A stretch of DNA of 64,000 bases from Galbitalea sp. SE-J8 (GCF_030345695.1 NZ_JAUASV010000022.1:1-64000), one strand, 5' to 3'. Counted from the first letter of the stretch, positions 17,822-27,076 are shown. The notes: generated from the sequence alone by a model not told the origin. Translations and numbers: made by a program.

Positions 17822-19960
17822 ATGCTCGCTCACGTGCGGGGACGGGTCGCGCTGGGAGCTGTCATCGTCGTGAGCGCGGCCGTGCTCGTCGCGCCCACGA
17901 GCGCCGTCGGCGCCCGCCCGACCACCACGTCGTACGTGCTCAACGCCGCGGGCGCGCCCGTCGCGGTGTCGGATGCCACGATGACCCGCGACTCGCGGTA
18001 CGTCGCCTTCTCGACCCCGGTCGCGCTCGATCCCGGCGACGTCAACGGGGTGAACGACGTGTACCTGCGCGACCGGAGCACCAACGTCATCACCTGGGTG
18101 AGCCGTCCCGCGCCCGACGCGCCGCCCGGCGCCCCATCCGGGCCGAGCTCGGGCCCGTCGATCTCCGACGACGGCACCGTCGTCGCGTTCGCCTCCAGCT
18201 CGCGCGTGCTCACCGCCGGCTACGCGGGCACCGGCGGCTCGCTCGTCTACGTCCGCGACCTGGCGGCCGGCACGACGCGCATGGTCAGCACACGCGTCGA
18301 CGGCTCGGCGCCCGGGTCGACGGGCGTGTGGTTCCCCGTGATCAGCGGGGACGCATCCGTCGCGCTGTTCACGGGCCAGGGCGCGTCGTTCGGAGCGGTC
18401 GGCGAACCGGCGGGCGACCGTCAGTTCGCCGTCGATCTCGCGACGGGCGCCGTCGAGCGCGTCGACCTCGGCGTCGGCGGCGCCCTCGCGAACGGCTCGG
18501 TGTTCACCTGGCCCGGGCTCAACGGCACGAACGCGGCGGTGAGCACGGACGGCCGATTCGTGGCCTTCGCCTCGTCGGCATCGAACCTCGTCGCGAACGA
18601 CACGAACGGCCACGGCGACGTGTTCGTGCGCGACCGGAGCACCGGCACGACCACCCGGGTCTCGGTGCTCTCCGGCGGCGGGCAGGCCAACGACGACTCG
18701 TTCTTCCCGTCGATCAGCGGTGACGGGCAGACCGTGCTCTACACGAGCCTGGCATCGAACCTCGTCGTGAACGACGACAACGACGCGTTCGACGCGTTCG
18801 TCACCTCGCGCACGCTCGGGTCGACCACCCGAGTGAGCGTCACGAACGCGGGCGGCACCCTGGCCGAGGGCGCGTACGCGCAGCGGATCTCGGCGGACGG
18901 CCGCTTCGTGACCTACTCGACGCAGGCCAAGGTGCTCACCACCGACAACGACCCCTACCAGGACATCTACCGCTACGACCGCACCCTCGGCCGCAGCGAT
19001 CGCGTGACGCTCACCGACGAGGGCGATCAGCTACCGCCCGGCCCGGCCCTCACGGTCGCGGCGCTCAGCACCCACGGCCGGCACGTGCTGCTCACGACCG
19101 GCACGGCCCGCGACTCCGGCGACAACGCCGCACCCCGCGCCCTGCCCGTCGTCTCGGACGTCGCCGAGCGCACCGTGACCGTGGACGCCTCCGGATCGAC
19201 CGACGCCGACGGATGGATCACCGGCTACCGCTGGACGTTCGGCGACGGCACGACGGCCTCCGGCGCCCGCGGCCCGCACGACTTCCCCGCCGACGGGCGC
19301 TACGTCATCGCGCTCACCGTGACCGACAACGACGGCGCGGAGCACACCGCGTTCATCGGGCAGGACGTCGACGGTCCCGAACCCCCGCCGCCGGCGCCGC
19401 CCGCGCCGGCCACCCTCTCCGCGGTCGCGCCGCCCGTCGTCGGCGGCGTCGTGCGTGTCGGCGAGCTGCTGACCTGCACCCCCGGACAGTGGGATGCCGC
19501 GGCGACGTTCACCTACCGCTGGGTGCGCGACGACGGCGCGGTCATCGCCGAGGGCGCCCAGTCGCGGCTCGTGCCGGCCCTGGCCGGCCGCTCGGTGCGC
19601 TGCGAGGTGGCGGCGAGCGCTCCCGGCCACACGGATGCCGCCGCGTCGAGCCAGGCGCTCGTCGTGGCCCCGGGCCCGGCGGCGGCGATCTCGCGCGCTC
19701 CGCGCGTGATCGGCCGTCTCGCGGTCGGCTCGAAGCTGCGCTGCTCCGCGGGCTCGTGGTCCCGGCCCGTCACCGCCACGTATCGCTGGACGCGCGACGG
19801 CCGCGCGATCGCGAAGGCGACCGCACGCACCTACCGGCTGCGCGCTGCGGACGCGCGGCATCGCATCCGGTGCTCCGTCACCGCGCGCACGCTCGGCTAC
19901 ACGTCCAAGACGGTCACCGCGAAGGCCACCGCGCGCGTGAAGAAGGCGAAGAAGAGGTAG
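17822..19960 (+). CDS. Secreted beta-propeller protein with PKD and Ig-like domains
   Basis: A 712-residue protein with a signal peptide (VALGAVIVVSAAVLVAPTSA). The first 430 residues hold repeated TolB/PD40-like blades, for example DGRFVAFASSASNLVAND and VFVRDRSTGTTTRVSV, that should form a six-bladed propeller. A PKD domain (VDASGSTDADGWITGYRWTF) follows, then two Ig-like domains of the VGELLTCTPGQW..YRW type. It ends in a Lys/Arg-rich tail (KKAKKR). No enzyme motif was seen. The architecture suits surface or matrix binding. The next gene begins five bases after its stop, so the two are probably made together. The start is set by GGAAGG upstream. Confidence 0.75.
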   Translation: MLAHVRGRVALGAVIVVSAAVLVAPTSAVGARPTTTSYVLNAAGAPVAVSDATMTRDSRYVAFSTPVALDPGDVNGVNDVYLRDRSTNVITWVSRPAPDAPPGAPSGPSSGPSISDDGTVVAFASSSRVLTAGYAGTGGSLVYVRDLAAGTTRMVSTRVDGSAPGSTGVWFPVISGDASVALFTGQGASFGAVGEPAGDRQFAVDLATGAVERVDLGVGGALANGSVFTWPGLNGTNAAVSTDGRFVAFASSASNLVANDTNGHGDVFVRDRSTGTTTRVSVLSGGGQANDDSFFPSISGDGQTVLYTSLASNLVVNDDNDAFDAFVTSRTLGSTTRVSVTNAGGTLAEGAYAQRISADGRFVTYSTQAKVLTTDNDPYQDIYRYDRTLGRSDRVTLTDEGDQLPPGPALTVAALSTHGRHVLLTTGTARDSGDNAAPRALPVVSDVAERTVTVDASGSTDADGWITGYRWTFGDGTTASGARGPHDFPADGRYVIALTVTDNDGAEHTAFIGQDVDGPEPPPPAPPAPATLSAVAPPVVGGVVRVGELLTCTPGQWDAAATFTYRWVRDDGAVIAEGAQSRLVPALAGRSVRCEVAASAPGHTDAAASSQALVVAPGPAAAISRAPRVIGRLAVGSKLRCSAGSWSRPVTATYRWTRDGRAIAKATARTYRLRAADARHRIRCSVTARTLGYTSKTVTAKATARVKKAKKR

Positions 19961-19965
19961 CGGCC

Positions 19966-22900
19966 ATGGGCCGGGTCCGGGCACGAACCATCGCCGCCGC
20001 CGTCGCGGCCGTCGCCCTCGTGCTCGGCACGGCCCTCACCGGACCGCCCGCCGCGGCCATCACGGTCGCCGGCGACGACGCGGTCGTCGACTTCGAAGCG
20101 GTCACGGCCGGCACCACCCTGGACACGCAGTACCAGGCGTCCCGGGGGGTGGTGTTCGGCACCGGCGCCACGTTCGGCGTGCACGAGTCCGGCACCGGAT
20201 GCTCGCCGGCCGCGCCCGTCGCGGCGGCGGCCGGGGGCGGGGTCGCGGCCCGGGTCCCGGTGTGCGGCGGGCCCGTCGAGTTCCCGTACTACGCCGCCGC
20301 GATGCGCTTCACGTCGTTCCACAACCGCGTGAGCGTGCGATCCGTCGCGCTCGGGAGCGGCACATCGGCGGGCGTGCTGCTGCAGGCGTACGACGTCAAG
20401 CGGCAACTGCTCGCGAGCAGCCCGTTCACGGCGGCCGGCGGGTTCGCCGAGATCTCGCTCGCCCAACCCCGCATCGCGTTCGTCGTGGTCGCGGGGGCGC
20501 GCGACTCGGCGTTCGACGACCTGCGCGTCGACACCCTCGCGACGCCGCTCGACCCGACCGTGAGCGTCAGCGTGCCGACGCTCTACTCCGCCGTGTACCG
20601 CGGGGGCACGGTCAGCGTCGACGTCGCGGTGCTCCGATTCAACGGGTCGAACGGTCGCGTCGAGCTGTCCCTCGGCGACGCGCCGTCGGGCACCGCCGCC
20701 TTCTCCACGAATCCCGTGTCGGGCAGCGTCTCCGCCGACGATCCCGCCTCCGGCGGGCGCTCCTCGATCCTCACCCTCCACGTCGACGAGCGCGCCGCCT
20801 TCGGCGACTACACGCCGACCGTGCACGCGACGCCCAAGGATGCCAGCGCCGGCCCCGTGGGAGTGGCCGACGCGGCCACCTTCCCCCTCATCGTCGTGCC
20901 GCCGTTCGAGCTGAGGTCGAGCCCCGGCGCGACCGTCGCGCCGTGCGAGACGGTGCCGCTGTCGCTCGACCTGCAGATCGGCGCCGGCTACACGTCGCCG
21001 ATCACGCTGACGTCCTACCCGGGCACGGATCAGGGCGTGACGATCAGCCTGCCCCCGCGATTCACCCCGGGGTTCTCGACCCTCGCCGCCACGGTCACCG
21101 CCGCCGCGGGGACGCCGCCCGGGGACTCCACGTTCAGCATCTCGGCATACGACGCGACCGGGTACACGAGCTCGACCCGGGTGAGCGTGCAGCGGGTCGC
21201 CGGCGGAATCGTCGACGTGCGGACCCCCGGCGGACAGGCCGTCTCGGTCGACACGGCTCGCTACCTCGCCGGGGGAACGACACTGACCGTGCGCGGGCGC
21301 GGGTTCTGCCCGGGATCGCGGGCGTTCTTCGGCCCGGGTGACTCGGTCGGCGCGCCGCTCACCGACATCCGTTCCTCCACCGGGACGGACATCTCCGCCG
21401 CGGCGACCGTGACGGTGCCCGACACGGCGACGACCGGTCCGGTGCGCCTCGACGCCGTCGTCGGGTCCGCCGCGCTCACGGTGCGCGACTTCCGCACTGA
21501 CACGACGCTGCGGGAGCACAACTTCCTGCGCGGCGGGTACAGCTGGAACGACCTGTACGCGGTGTTCGGCCACCGGCAGCTCGACCTCACCGACCCGTGC
21601 GGTTTCCTGACCTTCGGCCTCGCGGAGTGCGTCGTGCAGACGCCCGCCGCGATCGCGTTCCACGCCGGGGTGCAGAACGTCGGCTCGAACGGCAACTGCT
21701 GGGGAATGGCCTACGCGAGCCTGCAGATCAGCCGCGGCCGGACGCCCGCGTCACAGCTGCAGGCGGGCGCGCGGTCGGTGGCCGACCTGAGCCTCGCGAC
21801 ACCGGCCGTCGCCGACTACGTGCACCGGATGCACGTCGTGCAGCTGTCGGCGGAAGCGCTCGCGAGCCTGAACCGGAGCTACGGCAAGGAGGGCCTCGCG
21901 TCGCTGCGCTCCCGGATCGAGGGCGTGCTCGCCCAGGGCCGGCCGGCGATGATCACGATCCGCAGCGGCGGCGAGGGTCACGCCGTCGCGGCGTACCGCA
22001 TCGAGACGACCGCCGACGGATACGACATCCACACCTACGACTCGAACAAGGAACTGACCGCGGCCGAGCTCGCGTCGGGCGACGATCACGCCTGGTTCGT
22101 CGCCCGGAGCGTCATCCACGTGTCGAGCACGGGCTGGTCGTTCCTGATGGGCAAGGACACCTGGACGGGCGGATTCGCCACCATCGGCGCCGAGGACCCG
22201 GGCGCGATCCCGGCCGTGCCGAGCATCCCCGGCATCGGCTCCGGCGCCTCGGCCACCGGCGCCGTGATCCTCGAGTCGGCGAGCGATCTGGCCGATCCCG
22301 GGCGAGCGCAGGTGCTTCCCCTCGGCGAGGGCGCCGACGGTCCCGTCGTGCTGCTCATGCCGTCGGGCGAGACGACCGTGCGGCTCGCCCGGGGGGCGAC
22401 GAGGCTGTCGGCCATCGACGGCTCGTCGACCGGCTACACCGTCGCGGGCACGGTGACGCAGATCGCCTGGTCGTCGTCGACCGGACGGCTCGCGGTGTCC
22501 GGGGCCGCGGGCACGACCGTGAGCCTGCTGCGCTCCAGCGGATCGACGACGGAGCGCGCGCTGAGGGCGCGGTTCGCGACCGCGGGACGCGGCGTCGAGC
22601 TCGGCATCTCGAGCGCGGGCGCGCTCAGCATCGACACGGATGCCGCGGCGCGGCTCGCGATCACGCTCGGCAGCGTGTCGCGATCCGGCACGTCGAACGC
22701 GACGCTCGGCGCGCTCGCGCTGCGCGCCGGAGAGCGGGCCACGGTCGCACGGACCGTGTGGGCGTCGAAGCACGCCGCGACCGTGAAGGTGTCGAAGGGC
22801 TCGAAGAAGCGCACGCTCGCTCTCAGGACGCACCGCGCGCATCCGGCCGCCGTGACGCACGCGCGCGCGAAGGCGAGCACGGCGAAGAAGGGCGTTGCCC

Positions 22901-23187
22901 GGGTGACGGTGCGCGCGAAGACCAGCGTGAAGAAGGGCGCGAAGCTCACGAGCGCCGCCGTGGAGTGGAAGCTCGTGCGCGGCCGGAAGACCGTGCGCAG
23001 CGGGGTCGTGAGGCTCTCGACGAAGCAGCGCGCGGTGCTGGCGAAGAAGGGCGTGGTCGTCAGCGTGCCGGCGGCGATGGGCCGCTACACGCTGCGCGCG
23101 AACGTCGTGCTCGTCGCCACCGTCGCCGCGACCGGGCTGCCCTCGGTGGGCACGGCGCTCGCGACGGCCCGGGTGCGCGTGCGCTGA
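19966..23187 (+). CDS. Large secreted protein with papain-like cysteine peptidase-like domain
   Basis: A 1,073-residue protein with a signal peptide (IAAAVAAVALVLGTALTGPP, then AAA). The N-terminal 450 residues are beta-rich, with Ig/IPT-like segments. In the middle NGNCWGMAYASLQ is followed about 100 residues later by EGHAVAAYRIE and YDIHTYDSNKEL. The Cys, His and Asp/Asn order and surroundings are those of papain-like peptidases. The C-terminus is again beta-rich and ends with strongly basic Lys/Ala repeats (KVSKGSKKRTL). The exact peptidase family was not recognised. It lies five bases after the propeller gene and may act with it at the cell surface. Confidence 0.65.
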   Translation: MGRVRARTIAAAVAAVALVLGTALTGPPAAAITVAGDDAVVDFEAVTAGTTLDTQYQASRGVVFGTGATFGVHESGTGCSPAAPVAAAAGGGVAARVPVCGGPVEFPYYAAAMRFTSFHNRVSVRSVALGSGTSAGVLLQAYDVKRQLLASSPFTAAGGFAEISLAQPRIAFVVVAGARDSAFDDLRVDTLATPLDPTVSVSVPTLYSAVYRGGTVSVDVAVLRFNGSNGRVELSLGDAPSGTAAFSTNPVSGSVSADDPASGGRSSILTLHVDERAAFGDYTPTVHATPKDASAGPVGVADAATFPLIVVPPFELRSSPGATVAPCETVPLSLDLQIGAGYTSPITLTSYPGTDQGVTISLPPRFTPGFSTLAATVTAAAGTPPGDSTFSISAYDATGYTSSTRVSVQRVAGGIVDVRTPGGQAVSVDTARYLAGGTTLTVRGRGFCPGSRAFFGPGDSVGAPLTDIRSSTGTDISAAATVTVPDTATTGPVRLDAVVGSAALTVRDFRTDTTLREHNFLRGGYSWNDLYAVFGHRQLDLTDPCGFLTFGLAECVVQTPAAIAFHAGVQNVGSNGNCWGMAYASLQISRGRTPASQLQAGARSVADLSLATPAVADYVHRMHVVQLSAEALASLNRSYGKEGLASLRSRIEGVLAQGRPAMITIRSGGEGHAVAAYRIETTADGYDIHTYDSNKELTAAELASGDDHAWFVARSVIHVSSTGWSFLMGKDTWTGGFATIGAEDPGAIPAVPSIPGIGSGASATGAVILESASDLADPGRAQVLPLGEGADGPVVLLMPSGETTVRLARGATRLSAIDGSSTGYTVAGTVTQIAWSSSTGRLAVSGAAGTTVSLLRSSGSTTERALRARFATAGRGVELGISSAGALSIDTDAAARLAITLGSVSRSGTSNATLGALALRAGERATVARTVWASKHAATVKVSKGSKKRTLALRTHRAHPAAVTHARAKASTAKKGVARVTVRAKTSVKKGAKLTSAAVEWKLVRGRKTVRSGVVRLSTKQRAVLAKKGVVVSVPAAMGRYTLRANVVLVATVAATGLPSVGTALATARVRVR

Positions 23188-23310
23188 GCCGCTTGCACGA
23201 GCCCGCGCGCTGCGCCCGTGCGCTGCGCGCCTGCGCTGCGCCCGCGCATTGCGCGCCTGCACTGGTTCTGTGCGCGCCCGTGCGCCGGTCGGGGATACGA
23301 AAAGTGCTGG

Positions 23311-23580
23311 TCAGAGTCTGATCGTGAGTCGCCCGGCGTAGACGCCCTTGTCGCCGTCGCCCGCGAGCGGGGCGGGAGCCGGCAGCGCGCTCTGCCGGTC
23401 GAGCTCGACCTGCGCCTCGTACTTGCTCGGCGCGAACACCTCATCCGCTGCACCGAGCGCCCCCGAATAGCCGCCCGATCTGCGCGTCTTGTCGGAGAGG
23501 TCGATGACCCCCGCGCGGTGCAGCACCGCGCCCACCACGACGAGCACCGCCGCGAGCCCCACCAGCCAGAACCCGGTCAT
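23311..23580 (-). CDS. Small single-helix membrane protein
   Basis: An 89-residue protein with one N-terminal helix (FWLVGLAAVLVVVGAVLH) and a soluble tail containing DKTRRSGGYSGALGAADEVF. The GALGA..EVF..P.K pattern is like short actinobacterial membrane proteins of unknown function (DUF6191-like), but that match is tentative. The gene is isolated. The 120 bases to its right in the reading direction hold only CGCGCCTGCGCTGCGCC-type low-complexity sequence shared with the end of the preceding plus-strand gene. Confidence 0.55.
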   Translation of the reverse strand: MTGFWLVGLAAVLVVVGAVLHRAGVIDLSDKTRRSGGYSGALGAADEVFAPSKYEAQVELDRQSALPAPAPLAGDGDKGVYAGRLTIRL

Positions 23581-23688
23581 GCCGCCAGCGTAGGCGCGGG
23601 AGCCCGCGCTGACTACGCTTCATAACTGGCTACACGCGGCCGCCGGCGCGACGGCTGCGCCGCCGCGTCTCGAGGCGGCGCGCGGCGC

Positions 23689-24285
23689 TCACAGCGCGCC
23701 CAGGACGATGCGCAGCGCCTGCGCCGCGACGTCCGTCGTCAGGGTGGGAACGCCGGCGACCGCACCGCGCTGCCCGGGCGCGTAGGGCACGTGCACGAAG
23801 CCGCCCACGACATCCGTTCGCATCGCGAGCGCTGCCATGAGCTCGTAGAACACGTGGTTGCACGCGAAGGTGCCCGCGCTCTCGCTCATCCGCGCCGGGA
23901 TGCCCGCGCTCTGCAGCGCGTCGAGCGCGGCGCGCAGCGGCAGCGTGGAGAAGTAGGCGGCCGGACCGCCCGGGTCGATCGGCTCGTCGACCGGACGCGC
24001 GCCCGCGTTGTCGGGGATCCGCGCGTCGTCGAGGTTGATCGCGACGCGCTCCAGACGGATGCCGTCGGCCCGGCCCGCCTCGCCGACGCACACGATCGCG
24101 CGCGGGTCGCATCCGTCGATCGCGTCGAGCAGCGCCGGGCCGCAGCGCGCGAACTCGACGGGCAGCAGCGCGGTCGCGAGGGTCTCGTCGCCGTCCCAGC
24201 CCCGCGCGAGCCGCTCGACCGCGAGCCAGGACGCGTTCACGCTCTCGCCGGCGAACGGCTCGAACCCGGTCACGAGCAGGGTCAC
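23689..24285 (-). CDS. pcp: Pyroglutamyl-peptidase I
   Basis: A 198-residue C15-family cysteine peptidase that removes N-terminal pyroglutamate from peptides in the cytoplasm. TLLVTGFEPFAGESVNASW is the family N-terminus. ESAGTFACNHVFYELM holds the catalytic Cys, and GFVHVPYAPGQ holds the catalytic His. Length and motif order are normal. It is the last gene on the minus strand after the ABC transporter ATPase, 33 bases away, and may be co-transcribed with it. Confidence 0.9.
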   Translation of the reverse strand: MTLLVTGFEPFAGESVNASWLAVERLARGWDGDETLATALLPVEFARCGPALLDAIDGCDPRAIVCVGEAGRADGIRLERVAINLDDARIPDNAGARPVDEPIDPGGPAAYFSTLPLRAALDALQSAGIPARMSESAGTFACNHVFYELMAALAMRTDVVGGFVHVPYAPGQRGAVAGVPTLTTDVAAQALRIVLGAL

Positions 24286-24318
24286 GCCGGCACCCCTGCC
24301 CGGCTCACGCGGCGCCGC

Positions 24319-25203
24319 TCACGAGGCGCCGCCGCGGACGGGGATGACGACGAAGCGTCCGTTGCGCTCCACGAGCTCGACCTCGAGCCCGTAGACCCGC
24401 TCGATGCGCTCCACGGTGAGCACCTCGGCGGGCACGCCGACCGCGTCGAGACGCCCACCCGCGACCACCACGACACGATCCGCGTAGGCGGCCGCGAGCG
24501 AGAGGTCGTGCACGACCACCACGACCGTGCGTCCCGCCGCGGCGAGCGCCGCCGCCGTGCGCATCACCTCCTCCTGATGGCCGAGGTCGAGCGCGGCGGT
24601 CGGCTCGTCGAGCAGCACGACCTCGGTGCCCTGCGCGAGCACGCGCGCGAGCGACACGCGGGCGCGCTCGCCGCCCGACAGCGACGTGAAGCGGCGGTCG
24701 ACGAGGTGCCCGATGTCGGTCTCCGCGAGGGCCGCGGCGATCGCGGACTCGTCGTCGCCCCGGCTCGCCGTGCGCGACCAGGGGCTGCGACCCATCTCGA
24801 CGATCTCGCGCACCGTGAACGGGAACGCGACGCCGTTGTCCTGGGTCAGCACGCTGCGGCGCCGCGCCAGCTCGCCGTGCGAGAGGCGATGGAGCGGCTC
24901 GCCGTCGATCAGCGCGGCACCGGATGCCGGCGCGAGATCGCCGCTCAGCACGCCCAGCAGCGTGGACTTGCCCGCGCCGTTCGGCCCGACGATCGCCGTG
25001 AGGCCGGGGCCGAGCTCGAGGGTGACGCCGTCGAGGATCGTGCGTCCGTCGCGCAGCACCGCGGCATCCGTCACCGCGATCGTCGTGCCGGTACGTGCGG
25101 GCGCGCTCGGCCCACCGGCGCGTGCGGGCGCGCTCGGCCTACGGGCGCGTGCGGGCGCGCTCGGCGCGCCGGTGCGTGCGGGCGCGCTCGGCGCGCCGGT
25201 CAC
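24319..25203 (-). CDS. Iron/heme ABC transporter ATPase (HmuV/FecE-like)
   Basis: A 294-residue ABC ATPase. It has GPNGAGKST (Walker A), TQDNGVAFPFTVREIVEMGR (Q-loop region typical of HmuV/BtuD-like proteins), LSGGERARVSLARVL (signature), VVLLDEPTAALDLGHQ (Walker B) and VVVVHDLSLAAAYAD (switch His). It should energise import of heme, a siderophore or a corrinoid with the permease upstream, whose stop it overlaps in a GTGA. The first 36 residues are an odd Ala/Pro/Arg repeat (APSAPAR) coded by a 27-bp minisatellite. They precede the true start of the ATPase fold and look dispensable. Confidence 0.85.
   Translation of the reverse strand: MTGAPSAPARTGAPSAPARARRPSAPARAGGPSAPARTGTTIAVTDAAVLRDGRTILDGVTLELGPGLTAIVGPNGAGKSTLLGVLSGDLAPASGAALIDGEPLHRLSHGELARRRSVLTQDNGVAFPFTVREIVEMGRSPWSRTASRGDDESAIAAALAETDIGHLVDRRFTSLSGGERARVSLARVLAQGTEVVLLDEPTAALDLGHQEEVMRTAAALAAAGRTVVVVVHDLSLAAAYADRVVVVAGGRLDAVGVPAEVLTVERIERVYGLEVELVERNGRFVVIPVRGGAS
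25095..25202. repeat. 27-bp minisatellite, four copies, coding for ATPase N-terminus
   Basis: Four tandem copies begin GTGCGGGCGCGCTCGGC and end in CCGGCGC, CGGGCGC, CCGGTGC or CCGGTC. The period of 27 keeps the frame of the overlapping ATPase gene and adds nine residues per copy (APSAPAR-rich). The array lies immediately after the GTG start codon. Copy number may vary between strains. Confidence 0.9.
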
Positions 25204-26471
25204 GCCCAGCCTCCCGAGCTGCGGCGCTGGCGCCAGAGCAGCGCGAAGAAGAACGGACCGCCGACGAGCGACGTGAGCATGCCGATCGGCAGGTCCGCCG
25301 CGGGCACCACCGTGCGGGCGATCAGGTCGGCGACGACGAGTAGCGCTCCCCCGCCGATCGCGCTCGCGACGATGAGCGCCCGGTGCGATGGCCCGATCGC
25401 CATGCGGATGACGTGCGGCACCACGAGTCCGACGAACGAGATGATGCCGCAGAACGCCACCGCGGCCCCGGTCAGCAGCGCGACGGCGACGATCGCGACG
25501 ACCCGCAGTCGCTCGACGTTCACGCCGAGGTAGCGCGCGTTGCGCTCGCCGAGCGCGAGCAGGTCGAGGCGACGGCTCATGAGCAGGGCCGCGGCGAGTC
25601 CGGCCGCGAGCACGATCGCGACCACGAGCACCTCCGGCCAGCGCGATCCGGCGATCGTGCCGAGCTGCCAGAAGACCACCTGCTCGCGGCTCGACTGCGT
25701 GCCCGCGAACAGCAGGAAGGCGAGGCCCGCGCTCGCGAACGCGTTCACGGCGATGCCGGTGAGCAGCAGCGTCACGACCTCGGTGCGTCCCGACGAGCGT
25801 GAGGTCAGATAGACCACCGTGGTCGCGAGGATGCCGCCCGCGAACGCGAGCAGGGCGACCGTCCACTCACCCGCGGCCGTGAGGCCGAGCACGATCGCCG
25901 CGGCCGCGCCGAGCGCCGCACCCGAGCTGACGCCCACGACACCGGGCTCGGCGAGCGGGTTCGCGAACACCGCCTGCATGACCGCCCCGGCGACCGCGAG
26001 CGCGGCCCCGACCACGAGCGCCATGGCCGTGCGCGGGAACCGCACCGCCCAGAGCGTCGCGTCGTCGATCGGATCGACGTGCGCACGGATGCCGACCGCA
26101 TTGAGCAGGGACCGCGCCACATCCGCGGGCGAGATCGCGAGCTGGCCGATCGTGCAGGACGCGACGACGCCCGCGACGAGCACCGCCGCGAGCACGACGA
26201 CGAGGACGACGCGGCGGCCGCGTCCGCCGGTCGAGGAGCGCCCGGCACGGAGCGTCGGCCGCGTCCCGAGACCATCGAGGACGACGCGACCCGCATCCGC
26301 CGGTCGAGGAGCGCCCGAAGCGGAGCGACTGGCATCCGCTGGTCGAGGAGCGCCCGGCGCGGAGCGACTGGCATCCGCTGGTCGAGGAGCGCCCGGCGCG
26401 GAGCGACTGGCATCCGCTGGTCGAGGAGCGCCCGAGCGCAGCGAGGACGCGTCTCGAGACCACCCATCCAC
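25200..26471 (-). CDS. Iron/heme ABC transporter permease (FecCD), 5' end altered by repeats
   Basis: From about 26,220 downstream the reverse strand codes a normal FecCD/BtuC permease of about 340 residues: RRVVLVVVLAAVLVAGVVAS, then RFPRTAMALVVGAALAVAGA, then GVVGVSSGAALGAAAAIVLG and about ten helices in all. Upstream of the first helix the frame runs straight into the palindromic repeat cluster and contains no ATG, GTG or TTG at the expected place. The nearest in-frame candidate is a GTG at 26471, reported here, which would add about 80 repeat-coded residues. No substrate-binding protein gene is nearby. Either the native start was destroyed or the gene now starts inside a repeat. The permease identity is sure and the start is not. 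Confidence 0.7.
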   Translation of the reverse strand: MDGWSRDASSLRSGAPRPADASRSAPGAPRPADASRSAPGAPRPADASRSASGAPRPADAGRVVLDGLGTRPTLRAGRSSTGGRGRRVVLVVVLAAVLVAGVVASCTIGQLAISPADVARSLLNAVGIRAHVDPIDDATLWAVRFPRTAMALVVGAALAVAGAVMQAVFANPLAEPGVVGVSSGAALGAAAAIVLGLTAAGEWTVALLAFAGGILATTVVYLTSRSSGRTEVVTLLLTGIAVNAFASAGLAFLLFAGTQSSREQVVFWQLGTIAGSRWPEVLVVAIVLAAGLAAALLMSRRLDLLALGERNARYLGVNVERLRVVAIVAVALLTGAAVAFCGIISFVGLVVPHVIRMAIGPSHRALIVASAIGGGALLVVADLIARTVVPAADLPIGMLTSLVGGPFFFALLWRQRRSSGGWA

Positions 26472-27070
26472 CGTACGATCCGTGCTGGTCTCGAGACGCC
26501 GGCTCGCTCCGCTCGCGGGCTCCTCGACCAGCGGGGCAGGGCTCACTCCGTCCGCAACCCCCTCCACGAGCCCCGCCGCTCGACCCGCATCCGCTGGTCG
26601 AGGAGCGCCCGAGCGCAGCGAGGACGCGTCTCGAGACCACCCCTCCGCCGAAGAATCCGTGCTGGTCTCGAGACGCCGGCTCGCTCCGCTCGCGGGCTCC
26701 TCGACCAGCGGGGTGAGGCTCGCTCCGCTCGCGGGCTCGTCCGCGAGTTCCTCCACGAGCCCCGCCGCTCGACCCGCATCCGCTGGTCGAGGAGCGCCCG
26801 AGCGCAGCGAGGACGCGTCTCGAGACCACCCCTCCGCCGAAGAATCCGTGGTGGTCTCGAGACGCCGGCTCGCTCCGCTCGCGGGCTCCTCGACCAGCGG
26901 GGCAGGGCTCGCTCCGCTCGCGGGCTCCTCGACCAGCGGGGCCGGGCTCGCTCCGCTCGCGAGCTCCTCCGCGGGCTCCCGCGCGAGCCCCGCCGCTCGA
27001 CCCGCATCCGCGGGTCGAGGAGCGCCCGAGCGCAGCGAGGACGCGTCTCGAGACCACCCATCCACCGAAG
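26228..27070. repeat. Cluster of BIME-like palindromic repeats with higher-order tandem copies
   Basis: At least a dozen full or partial units occur in both orientations. Inverted pairs of units are joined by a spacer containing CCGCCGAAGAATCCGTG. A larger module containing CCGCTCGACCCGCATCCGC recurs at intervals of 189 and 228 bases, the longer one through one extra unit. At the permease end, shorter copies ending GGAGCGACTGGCATCCGC are tandemly repeated. The block has open frames on both strands only because of its composition. It separates the lipoate ligase gene from the permease gene and intrudes on the permease start. Confidence 0.9.
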
Positions 27071-27076
27071 AATCGG

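Noticed and set aside
16487-18613. 708-codon minus-strand open frame across VanY and the propeller gene
   Set aside because: It is composed of Arg/Gly/Ala-rich sequence with no domain motif and lies antisense to two well-supported genes. High GC opens such frames by chance.
19213-19965. Upstream extension of the papain-like protein into the propeller gene
   Set aside because: The in-frame extension is Arg-rich and out of phase with the propeller. A signal peptide begins at the ATG at 19966.
23188-23310. Possible hairpin terminator or RNA in the CGCGCCTGCGCTGCGCC stretch
   Set aside because: The sequence is a loose direct repeat of TGCGC words, without a stable inverted pair or T tract.
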